Assembly: GCA_963594675.1 (NCBI GenBank) | Contig: CAVBGA010000222.1 | Span: forward strand, 1 to 13,779 | Source: Ruminococcus_G sp963594675 | GTDB lineage: Bacteria > Bacillota > Clostridia > Lachnospirales > Lachnospiraceae | Direction of reading: 5' to 3' | DNA length: 13,779 bases | Shown here: positions 6,007-13,779 of the stretch, in pieces | How the letters are laid out: each line of letters starts with the position of its first letter | How positions within the stretch are numbered: position 1 is the first letter of the stretch | Notes under the pieces: model-generated | What the model was told of the DNA's origin: nothing | Database searches by the model: none | Seen by the model: only the letters and a program-made list of their open reading frames with translations | Program-made: the position numbers and the translations under genes

Positions 6007-6093
6007 ATGAACAATTCTTTACAAAAAAGGATATTTAGTGGCTTACTGGCTTTTCTGATGCTCATTTCCAATGTTAATATCACGGCAAGTGCG
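6007..6093 (+). other. Signal peptide of the giant surface protein
   Basis: Residues 1-29 have a basic start (QKR), a hydrophobic core (IFSGLLAFLMLI) and a polar end with an A-S-A cleavage motif at 27-29. This is a normal Sec signal without the YSIRK motif. If translation began at 5974, MKKKRNTRMVQ would be added to the basic region. Confidence 0.8.
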
Positions 6094-9000
6094 TCAGAGA
6101 CAAGCTATGAAGTAGGTTCGGAAAGTGTGGGGAGTCTTTTGTCCGATAGTGATGGTTCCACATCTGATGAAGCAGAAGATACTGGACAGAAAGAATCCTC
6201 ACAATCACAAGAAGAGAAAAATAGCAACAGTTCAGATGCCTCAGATGCAAGTGATACTGAAGAAAACTCCAACCAAACAGGTGAGGATTCACATTCTTCT
6301 GTTAATCTGACAGAGTCGGCGTCTCATCAGGCAACTTTTTCCTTACAGGATTGGTGGTATCAGAATACTGAGGGTCAGCAGGAATCCCTTCTTCCGGAAA
6401 CTTTGACAGAAGATGGACAGGTGACAGAGCAGTATGATGTCTCTTCTATTGATTCATCCCTTCTAAATGTCATGGGCTTTACCCTTGATTTCAGTTGCCT
6501 GATAGTGGGCGATGATACAGCAGCCCAGGCTTCCGATTATCTCCAGCTTTGTCTGCCTTCTTGTTTTAAGAATGTAAGTACAGAAGCTAGTGAGGAAAAT
6601 GCCTACTATAGCTGTTCTGTGGAAAGTCAGGAATCCGGAGGGAATATCCTGAAAATTAATATAAATGAGATTCCGGATGGAGAGTATTTATCCGGAAGTG
6701 TCTATGTGACTTTTTCTTTGAAAGATGCAGTGGAGACAGAGGAAGATGATACCTGTCTTTTTGGTGTGTCAGGAGCATATACAGATAACAATGAAAACTA
6801 TGAGTTGATTCTCCATGAGAAAGAAAACAGCGAAGATGGTGATGACACTCTTATGGCTTCGGAGGATGGCGATTCTACGGTAGTTTCCGGTAATTTTAGC
6901 ATTTCTGCGGATATTATGTATGATGAAGTTTTGGATGGAACGGATTGGTCCGAATTGGTACGTCCTGCAGAATTTGATCAGCCAATCAAGATTACGCAAA
7001 CCTATGTCGATAGCGCAGGTCAGGAGCAGACAGTGGTCTATGATACCCAGGATGCCAAATCCAAAGGTGAATTTTATTTGAAATTCACTCATGATGGAGA
7101 AGGTGGCGGAAGTTTTGTGATTGCCAATGTTCCCAAGAGCGTGAAGGATGCCAATGGTGTTCTTTGCCAGGTAACAGGCTATAGTATAGATATTGAGCCT
7201 AATCTTGCATATTACAAAAGCAATTCTCCTATTACCATAAAGGAAGAGGAAATAAAAAAAGCAGATTTTACCTCTGCTACAGGCACCTTAACTCTTAGTT
7301 TGAAGAGTCAGACCTTAACTATCAAACCTACGGTAGTTCCTGAGAATAGCAGTGACACTTCAAGTTTTACAACGAAAGTAAGCTTTACGAATTCTTTGAT
7401 CAAAGCCACATCCGATAATGCGCGTACCATGGAAGCAACTTATAAGCCAAGTTCTTCACAGGCAGCGGAAGTTTCGGTACCTTTGGGCGTGTCCTATAGT
7501 CTAAGTCAAGAAAGTGCTGATGGTTATCGATTTGATGAAAAATATACTACAACAACTACCACAGATGGTACGGAAAGCCAGGGAGTTGTGTCTGAAAATC
7601 AGGCCCAGGGAACCATAGCAGAAGGCAGTGATGTAACCGTTACCACAGTTAATTATAACCAAAATGTTATTGTTTCTTTTGATGTCAACTGGATTGATAA
7701 CGAAAAAACAAGTCGTCCCAGCCTTAGTGAGGATAATTTTACTCTCCTCTATAAAACAGATGGAGAATGGAAAGAATTGACGAAGGAGGATTATGCCTCT
7801 CTAAATATAGAGCAGGCTCCCAGTTTTGATGCATCACAAGCGGCTTTGAATACCTATTCCTACAAAGGGCTTCCAGCTGTAGATGCTAATGATAATCCGA
7901 TTACCTATCAGGTTACGGTAAAAAAAGATCCTACGAATTATGTTTCTAGTTATACGGATGATGAAAATAGCAAGCGCACCTTTACTTTTGAGGAACAGAC
8001 AAGCTTTACATCAACTATTTTATGGAATGATAGCAGTAATCAAAATCACCGAGCTAGCAAGGAGGACTTGCTTGCTAAATTAAAACTCTATCGAAGAATC
8101 GGTGATGGAAGCTATGAATTGGTAAAAGATAGCTTGGATACAGATAATCTGACAGAAAATGAGGATGGATCCTGGACTATTAATATTTCTAGTCTTGCCA
8201 GATACAATGCTTCCAATCAGGAATATGATTATCTTATTGTTCAAGGAAGCATTGATGAAAATGGAGAGATTACACAGACAGCGCTGAACTCCTATTATAA
8301 GACCTATTATGATAATGCCAGTGGAAGCTTTGGTAATGACACGGCCCTTTGTCATAATGAGGGTACCATTACAGAGGTGCTTTATGATGAGGTGGATTTT
8401 GCGGCAACCAAAGTCTGGAAGGATCCTAGTGGCAGTACAGACACCCGTCCTACATCTACAGTTACCCTTTGGCGTTATATAAAAAGTGAAGCAAAAGACT
8501 TAGATGATGCTTATGAAAATGGAAAGGCGGCTCAGGTTGTCTTTCAGACAAGTGATTCTGACGGAAATGTCGAAGAACATATTGTTAGCTATCAATTGAG
8601 TAAAGAAGATACATCGGAGATTCGTTTTACCAGCGAGACAGTGGATGGTCTCCCAGATGACTATAAATTCCCTGCCTATGATGATCAGGGACAGGAATAT
8701 GTATATTTCGTTCGAGAGAGTCTTTCTGGAGATTTGTCCGATGATTATGACATTCAATATACCAGCACAAGCACAGATGAAAAAGGGAATGTCACAACAG
8801 TAACTTATAAAAATGGAACCGATACAGAAGGTACCATAAGTAATGTCCGCAGGAAGAAAGAAGCTGTGTCCATAACCAAGATCTGGCAAAATCCTTCTGG
8901 ATTAGATGGCATTGAAGGTGTGTCCGTTCAGCTTTCTATTCAGGCCAGTGCAGATGGTGGTCAGACTTATGATGAACTAACGGTATATTCAGATACAGAT

Positions 9001-12000
9001 AAATCTTATGATGTTTTGACGGGGGATGATAAGGCAGAAGCCCAGACAGCCAGTGGATTCACATCCACTATGACTCAGGGAGAAACCATCTATTATGTAA
9101 ATACTTATGATAGTCAGGGAAGACCCTATGATATGACAACAGCACGCATTAGTGAAACTGTTACTTCTGCAGAGGGCGAAAACTGGACTTTGAATGATGA
9201 TGGCAGTGTTACTGATCCAGATGGCAATCAATACAATGTGAAAACGGCCTATAAAGAGACAGCTCTTTTGGCTAATGATATGAATGAGTATCGTTATACC
9301 CAGACCAATACCATTACCGCCATGAGAGAGTACACTCTGATTAAAGAGTGGTCATCTAGCATCTCTGATGAAGAGATTGCAAAAATTGCTTCTGTTACCT
9401 TTACCTTAGAGCGCCGTAGCACGAAAAATAATGAGGACGGTAGTCAGGCAGATTACGAGGCGGTAGTGAATGATGCAGGGGAAAATAGCTGGACAGTTGA
9501 GGCTGGCGAGGAAAGAAGCTGGAGCCGGGTGCTTAGCAATCTTCCCAAATATGATGATGAAGGTTATGAGTATTTTTATCGGGCAACAGAAGTTAGTTTT
9601 CTCGATACAGATGGAAATACCATTACTACATCCCAAGCCCATCAGGAGAAAAATTGGTCAGCTGTTCATTATCGAACCCCAGATCAAACAAAAGTTGTCA
9701 ATATGGTAACTAGTGATGGAAGAGGCTTCTTTACCATCAATAAGCTTTGGCAGGACAATGGAGATACAGAGCAGCGCAAGGATATTACTATACGCGTCTA
9801 CAAGAAGGATGACCTGAAAAAGGCATTGGAGAATCTGGATTGTGATGAATCTGATTATGTGAATCTCGATTCCTTGAAAATTGATGATGACACGGATTTA
9901 AAATATTATTCTACCCTTTTGAAAGAAAAGGATCAGTTTACTGCTTATATTAATTATGATGATGTAGACAAGGCAATATTAGGAGATGCCACAGATTCCA
10001 AATTAACGCTTAAGGATTATGTTGTGTTTGAAACTGCGGTAGGCGATTCTTCAGATGAAGCAAAAACTGCCAAGTACAGCTATGGTCAGCTCTTGAATGC
10101 GGCGTCTAATACGGGAAATTATAGTTTGGCCGGTACGGTATCTAATAGTAAGCGTCAATACAAGGCTCTTGCAGTAATGAACTCTGGTGATTCTAGTGTA
10201 TTATTGACAAATACCAGAAGCGGTAAAACTACCATTGATGTAAATAAAGCTTGGAAGGATGATCATAATGCAGCGGAACTTCGTGAAAATTCCATTCAAT
10301 TCCAGCTTTATCGAGATGGCGAAAATTATACCAATATTTCTAAGGATGTTGCTGTTATTGCCAATACTGTAGATGGAGAAGAGGAAAGTACGTCCCAGGA
10401 TGCTTCCTGCAAGGTTACACTGGATTATGAGACCGGTGTGATTACTGTCAGTGCTTTGGATGATGAGAATACCATGGGACAATGGTCCTTTACTGTCACC
10501 GGTTTGGATATGTTTTCTGAATCTGGTATCCCCTATTGCTATAGCATGGATGAGGCAATTGCGAATAGCAATACTGAGGCTGATGCCAGCACCAAGTCCT
10601 CTTCGGTATCCGATAGCAGAAGCTATAACTATACGCAGAAGAAACTGTCAACAACAGTAAAGGGAAGTGATAAAACTCAGACCTATACCTTTGATTTTGA
10701 AAATACCATTAGTGGTAGCTGCAGTCATATTGCTTATAAATATTGGAAGGATTCTTCCGTTGGTGCGGAAAACCGGCCTGATCTTTATATGAGTCTTTAT
10801 CGCTATTTAAAAAGCGACGCACAAAAAAATAAAGATATTTCCGTAGATAAGTTGAAATCTTATGAGTCCTACAAGGGATATAAGGATCAAATCTGGACTA
10901 GGGAAGATGCTTCTAGCGGTGAAGATTATGAGACAGGCTATAACTGGAAGATTACCATTGAAGATTTGCCACTCTTTAATGAAAATGGTGAAGAGTACGT
11001 TTATGTATTTAGCGAGGCTATGAATAATGATGGTAAGACGGTGTTGGGCAACTATATGGCTTCTACAGAAACTAAGGAAGTAGAAGATGAAAGTGCCGGA
11101 CTAAGTGAAAGCTACGAAGTCTTTACCAATACCATCAGCGGCTATATGACAGTAAAGGGCAAAAAAACCTGGACCGGACTTGCTGGTTATCAGACAGATG
11201 AACTTCCGGATCCTTTGATTACTTTATATCGTACCGTGGATCCTAGCTTGACTAATGTGCAGAAATTGTCCGATGAAGACATTGCGCAATTGATTAAGGA
11301 AGGCAGACTGACCAAGGTAGATACCACTCGTTTGGCAGATAGTGCTAGTGGTCGTGACAGTAAGACTCAGTATAGTTTCCCAGATAGTAACAATGTGAGC
11401 AAGGAAGAGCTAAATGATGGCCTTATTTGCAAGGTAGGCAACAGCTATATGCTGCCTAAGTTTGACGCGGATGGCAATCGTTATACTTATTTAGTTCGAG
11501 AAACCATAGAGGATCCTATTTCTAGTCAGCTTTATAGTGAGGTGAATACTAACGGAACACTTTCCAATAAATTCCGAACGGATATTAACCGCAGGAAAAT
11601 CACTGTTAATAAAAGCTGGGACAGAGGTAGTTTATCATCCGAAGAGGATAAATATCCGTCTGTTACCTTTACCCTCTATCGCTATGAAGCAGGAAATGAA
11701 GAGAATACCCTTAAGAAAATTGTCTCTCATACGATAAATTCGGACGAATTTACGGGATCTAAGGGAGAGGCCAGCTATACTTTCGATGATCTTTTAATCT
11801 ATTCACCAACCGGAGTGCAATACTGTTACTACATCAAGGAAGATAGTATCAACGGATATTCCATTTCCTATAGTGACGAATCGGGAATTAGCGACGGTTC
11901 CTTGGAGGGAAGCAAGCTGTCTACGGGAATTCAGTCTGATGGCAGTTCTGGTTCCTTGACGGTTACTAAGGATATGTTGGAAGAATTACAGTCCAATGAT

Positions 12001-13779
12001 CGAATTGATATTATCAGTCTGCCGGATTCTTGGAATGAAGAAGGAGCGGATAATGTAACCTCCGTTGGAACCAAGAACAGTTATGACAAACCAGGAAAGG
12101 TGAAAATTTCTGGAGCAAAAGAATGGAATGATTATTTTAATTTTGAAAATATTCGTCCCAGTACGATTTCCGTTACTTTGACTCGTCATACCAACAATGA
12201 AAGTGGACAGAGCAATAAAGTAGAAAAAACCACGGTGAATCTTACGGTTTGCCAGGCAGAGGATGAAAGCTTAAGCACCCCCTATATTGTTTGGAATTAC
12301 GGGGATGATGCAAGTTCTTCCAAAGAGTGGACTTATACCATTTATAATTTGCCACGCTATGCGGCAAATGGAATGCCCTACATTTATACCTTGTCGGAAG
12401 CAAAAGTCAATGGCTATAAAAAGGCGGATGATGTATCTGCTACGGCAAATGATGATGAGATCAGTATGAAGGATCTTACCAATCAGTTTGATGGTTCTTA
12501 CTATGTTCGCAAAAACTGGATGGATGGAAATAATAAATACAATCTCCGTCCGGAAAACGTAACAGTGAAGCTTCAGCGTTCCACAGATGGTGGAAAGACT
12601 TGGAGTGATATGATTCTTAAGGAATCACAGATAGGTAGCTACGACGAATCAACAGGTAAATGGTCCGATGGATATCCCAGCGTTAGTGAGGATGAAGACG
12701 GAAATCCCATTGTTTCTATTACCTTAAGTAAGAAAAATGTAATTAAAAATACAAAGAACAGTTCCTGGGATTATACCTTTACCAATTTGCCTACAGAGGA
12801 TAAAACGGGAAATAGCTATACTTATCGTTGTGTTGAGACTGCTATCGCAGGAGTGCCTATTGAAAAAAGCAGCAATGATGATGGCACAGTGACCTATTCT
12901 TCCGGAGCATACGAGTGCGAATATATTACTCAGAATGATAGCAAGACAGTAATAGAAAACTCTCTGGATGATACTTCTCTTGTGGTAACAAAGACATGGG
13001 AGGGAGACCAGGATGATCTCTATGAATCTCGCCCGGATAAATTAACATTTGTTCTTCAAAAGAGAAGCATTAAGACAAACAATCAGGATAGTGATTCCAG
13101 TGCGGAAGATAGTCTGGGTGGCTGGGAAAATGTATTGGATGAAGATGGAAATCCCTATACATTTACGATTTCTAAGGCAGACAACTGGACGAAAACTTTG
13201 GAGGATCTTCCTACTGCAGAAATGCAAAAGACAGAGGACGGGAAAACCTACCTTTCCTATTCCCTCTATTTTAGAGCAGTAGAAGTTCATGCTGATGACA
13301 GCACGGATGCTTATGGAAAGACCGTATATGCCAGTGGAAGCAAGGCTTCTGGTGCACAGAATTATATAGATACCACCGATTATTCTCTGGATAGTGAGGA
13401 TCATACCTACAATACCAAACTGATGCGAAACGAAAGTACCATCAGCAATAAGTTGATTACCGATGATTCCAGCAAGGATATTACGGTAACTAAGACCTGG
13501 AGACGAGAAGCGGGAGCTTCTGCTGAGGCGAATTTTGAGCTTCTATATAAAGCTAGTGGCACAGACAGCTGGAAGAGTTATACAGGAAAACTTTCAAAGA
13601 AGATTTCATCCACAGATGCAGGAAGCAGCAGCTTTAGCTGGACGAATCTTCCGAAGTATGACAAAGATGGCAATATTCTGCTTTATAAGGTGGAAGAGAA
13701 GAGTCTGAAAGGCTATACTACAGAAATTACCAGCAATGAAAGTCTTCTTTCTAGCTACCCCACAGAGTATACCTTTACC
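6007..13779 (+). CDS. Giant secreted multi-Cna-B-module surface protein, 3'-truncated by the window
   Basis: The frame is open to the last base, giving 2591 visible residues; the C-terminus and any LPXTG sorting signal lie beyond the window. In order it has a signal peptide (residues 1-29), a Ser/Asp/Glu/Asn-rich linker (to about 108), an unassigned head (about 109-553), and at least 14 tandem Cna-B-like modules. Each module opens with a V-x-K-x-W-like strand and most close with a TNT/SN-like strand, as in stalk domains of pilins and adhesins with Lys-Asn isopeptide bonds. The composition is acidic. The start at 6007 uses GAGG at 5994-5997, 9 nt upstream; in-frame starts at 5974, 5998 and 6001 are possible. 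Modules are diverged, not near-identical copies. Likely role: a wall-anchored stalked adhesin. The ligand is unknown and no sortase gene is in view. Confidence 0.9.
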   Translation, partial: MNNSLQKRIFSGLLAFLMLISNVNITASASETSYEVGSESVGSLLSDSDGSTSDEAEDTGQKESSQSQEEKNSNSSDASDASDTEENSNQTGEDSHSSVNLTESASHQATFSLQDWWYQNTEGQQESLLPETLTEDGQVTEQYDVSSIDSSLLNVMGFTLDFSCLIVGDDTAAQASDYLQLCLPSCFKNVSTEASEENAYYSCSVESQESGGNILKININEIPDGEYLSGSVYVTFSLKDAVETEEDDTCLFGVSGAYTDNNENYELILHEKENSEDGDDTLMASEDGDSTVVSGNFSISADIMYDEVLDGTDWSELVRPAEFDQPIKITQTYVDSAGQEQTVVYDTQDAKSKGEFYLKFTHDGEGGGSFVIANVPKSVKDANGVLCQVTGYSIDIEPNLAYYKSNSPITIKEEEIKKADFTSATGTLTLSLKSQTLTIKPTVVPENSSDTSSFTTKVSFTNSLIKATSDNARTMEATYKPSSSQAAEVSVPLGVSYSLSQESADGYRFDEKYTTTTTTDGTESQGVVSENQAQGTIAEGSDVTVTTVNYNQNVIVSFDVNWIDNEKTSRPSLSEDNFTLLYKTDGEWKELTKEDYASLNIEQAPSFDASQAALNTYSYKGLPAVDANDNPITYQVTVKKDPTNYVSSYTDDENSKRTFTFEEQTSFTSTILWNDSSNQNHRASKEDLLAKLKLYRRIGDGSYELVKDSLDTDNLTENEDGSWTINISSLARYNASNQEYDYLIVQGSIDENGEITQTALNSYYKTYYDNASGSFGNDTALCHNEGTITEVLYDEVDFAATKVWKDPSGSTDTRPTSTVTLWRYIKSEAKDLDDAYENGKAAQVVFQTSDSDGNVEEHIVSYQLSKEDTSEIRFTSETVDGLPDDYKFPAYDDQGQEYVYFVRESLSGDLSDDYDIQYTSTSTDEKGNVTTVTYKNGTDTEGTISNVRRKKEAVSITKIWQNPSGLDGIEGVSVQLSIQASADGGQTYDELTVYSDTDKSYDVLTGDDKAEAQTASGFTSTMTQGETIYYVNTYDSQGRPYDMTTARISETVTSAEGENWTLNDDGSVTDPDGNQYNVKTAYKETALLANDMNEYRYTQTNTITAMREYTLIKEWSSSISDEEIAKIASVTFTLERRSTKNNEDGSQADYEAVVNDAGENSWTVEAGEERSWSRVLSNLPKYDDEGYEYFYRATEVSFLDTDGNTITTSQAHQEKNWSAVHYRTPDQTKVVNMVTSDGRGFFTINKLWQDNGDTEQRKDITIRVYKKDDLKKALENLDCDESDYVNLDSLKIDDDTDLKYYSTLLKEKDQFTAYINYDDVDKAILGDATDSKLTLKDYVVFETAVGDSSDEAKTAKYSYGQLLNAASNTGNYSLAGTVSNSKRQYKALAVMNSGDSSVLLTNTRSGKTTIDVNKAWKDDHNAAELRENSIQFQLYRDGENYTNISKDVAVIANTVDGEEESTSQDASCKVTLDYETGVITVSALDDENTMGQWSFTVTGLDMFSESGIPYCYSMDEAIANSNTEADASTKSSSVSDSRSYNYTQKKLSTTVKGSDKTQTYTFDFENTISGSCSHIAYKYWKDSSVGAENRPDLYMSLYRYLKSDAQKNKDISVDKLKSYESYKGYKDQIWTREDASSGEDYETGYNWKITIEDLPLFNENGEEYVYVFSEAMNNDGKTVLGNYMASTETKEVEDESAGLSESYEVFTNTISGYMTVKGKKTWTGLAGYQTDELPDPLITLYRTVDPSLTNVQKLSDEDIAQLIKEGRLTKVDTTRLADSASGRDSKTQYSFPDSNNVSKEELNDGLICKVGNSYMLPKFDADGNRYTYLVRETIEDPISSQLYSEVNTNGTLSNKFRTDINRRKITVNKSWDRGSLSSEEDKYPSVTFTLYRYEAGNEENTLKKIVSHTINSDEFTGSKGEASYTFDDLLIYSPTGVQYCYYIKEDSINGYSISYSDESGISDGSLEGSKLSTGIQSDGSSGSLTVTKDMLEELQSNDRIDIISLPDSWNEEGADNVTSVGTKNSYDKPGKVKISGAKEWNDYFNFENIRPSTISVTLTRHTNNESGQSNKVEKTTVNLTVCQAEDESLSTPYIVWNYGDDASSSKEWTYTIYNLPRYAANGMPYIYTLSEAKVNGYKKADDVSATANDDEISMKDLTNQFDGSYYVRKNWMDGNNKYNLRPENVTVKLQRSTDGGKTWSDMILKESQIGSYDESTGKWSDGYPSVSEDEDGNPIVSITLSKKNVIKNTKNSSWDYTFTNLPTEDKTGNSYTYRCVETAIAGVPIEKSSNDDGTVTYSSGAYECEYITQNDSKTVIENSLDDTSLVVTKTWEGDQDDLYESRPDKLTFVLQKRSIKTNNQDSDSSAEDSLGGWENVLDEDGNPYTFTISKADNWTKTLEDLPTAEMQKTEDGKTYLSYSLYFRAVEVHADDSTDAYGKTVYASGSKASGAQNYIDTTDYSLDSEDHTYNTKLMRNESTISNKLITDDSSKDITVTKTWRREAGASAEANFELLYKASGTDSWKSYTGKLSKKISSTDAGSSSFSWTNLPKYDKDGNILLYKVEEKSLKGYTTEITSNESLLSSYPTEYTFT
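6094..6330 (+). other. Ser/Asp/Glu-rich linker
   Basis: About 79 residues are dominated by Ser, Asp, Glu, Asn, Gln and Thr (for example NSNSSDASDASDTEENSN) with few hydrophobic residues. It is probably disordered and separates the mature N-terminus from the first folded domain. Confidence 0.75.
6331..7665 (+). other. Unassigned N-terminal head region
   Basis: About 445 residues with alternating beta-like segments (for example GFTLDFSCLIVGDD, GSVYVTFSLKDAV, KGEFYLKFTHDG) but no motif I recognise. Six cysteines occur, at codons 6496, 6550, 6562, 6613, 6754 and 7165; four cluster within 120 nt. By analogy with other stalked adhesins this is the likely ligand-binding head, and the cysteines may form disulfides. 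No TQXA thioester motif is seen. Confidence 0.55.
7666..8390 (+). repeat. Cna-B-like modules 1 and 2, lacking the isopeptide triad
   Basis: Module 1 opens with FDVNW (Trp codon 7690) and module 2 with STILWND (Trp codon 8023). The Lys two residues before Trp in all later modules is Val in module 1 and Ile in module 2. The strand carrying the catalytic Glu reads YQVTVKKD in module 1 (no Glu) and YLIVQGS in module 2 (Gln). Module 1 ends in TFTFEEQ, with no Asn. The spacing between the two Trp codons is 111 residues, the shortest in the array. Confidence 0.7.
8395..13779 (+). repeat. Cna-B-like modules 3 to 14, isopeptide-competent array
   Basis: Twelve modules begin with KxW: Trp codons at 8416, 8884, 9349, 9748, 10252, 10744, 11170, 11617, 12124, 12517, 12997 and 13498. 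Spacings run from 131 to 169 residues, longer than the roughly 70-90 of compact Cna-B domains, so loops are expanded. Examples of the penultimate strand with its Glu are YFVRES, YLVRET, YYIKED and YRCVET. Closing strands with Asn include ISNVRR, LLTNT, VFTNT, LSNKF and VIENS. Module 14 is cut by the window end before its closing strand. The Lys, Glu and Asn assignments come from family knowledge, not structure. Confidence 0.75.

Noticed and set aside
6769..13404. Many reverse-strand open frames of 60-130 codons opposite the giant gene
   Set aside because: They lack coherent domains and ribosome sites and lie wholly opposite a continuous 2591-codon frame with recognisable modules. Codon bias of the forward gene explains them.
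1..13779. CRISPR arrays, tRNA or rRNA genes, insertion sequences, phage attachment sites
   Set aside because: I looked for spaced direct repeats, cloverleaf-like segments, transposase motifs and terminal inverted repeats and saw none.

Overview
The window looks like a chromosomal segment of a low-GC Gram-positive anaerobe, most likely a gut-type Clostridia or Lachnospiraceae acetogen. This is inferred from three things: an NADH-linked methylenetetrahydrofolate reductase operon (rnfC2-metV-metF), a stand-alone [FeFe] hydrogenase with group B features, and a giant secreted Cna-B-type surface protein. No rRNA, tRNA, CRISPR or transposon was seen. All genes supported here are on the + strand.

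Layout. (1) Positions 1-2260 hold the 3' part of an RnfC-like subunit, then metV and metF. They are tightly packed (gaps of 1 and 18 nt) and closed by a strong intrinsic terminator at 2316-2366. (2) Positions 2367-3499 hold a spacer with a two-part hairpin and a good sigma-A promoter, then an AraC-family regulator with an N-terminal cupin. (3) Positions 3500-4136 hold two very small genes. One is a peptide with a double-glycine leader followed by a bacterial SH3-like domain, and the other is a 71-residue, almost wholly hydrophobic membrane protein. (4) Positions 4137-5932 hold a promoter region with an unusual imperfect inverted repeat, the monocistronic hydrogenase gene, and its terminator. 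(5) Positions 5917-13779 hold a promoter embedded in that terminator and a reading frame still open at the window edge (2591 codons visible). It has a signal peptide, a Ser/Asp/Glu-rich linker, an unrecognised cysteine-containing head, and at least 14 tandem, strongly diverged Cna-B-like modules.

How the genes fit together. RnfC2-MetV-MetF would reduce methylene-THF to methyl-THF with NADH in the methyl branch of the Wood-Ljungdahl pathway. The hydrogenase would exchange electrons between ferredoxin and protons/H2, so both belong to the redox economy of an H2-linked anaerobe. The surface protein is a separate, host- or cell-facing function. The small leader-SH3 peptide and its membrane-protein neighbour are the least explained genes. 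The most distinctive structural signal is in the giant protein: modules 3-13 keep the Lys/Glu/Asn set expected for internal isopeptide bonds, and module 14 keeps its Lys and Glu before the window ends. The first two modules next to the head have lost the set.
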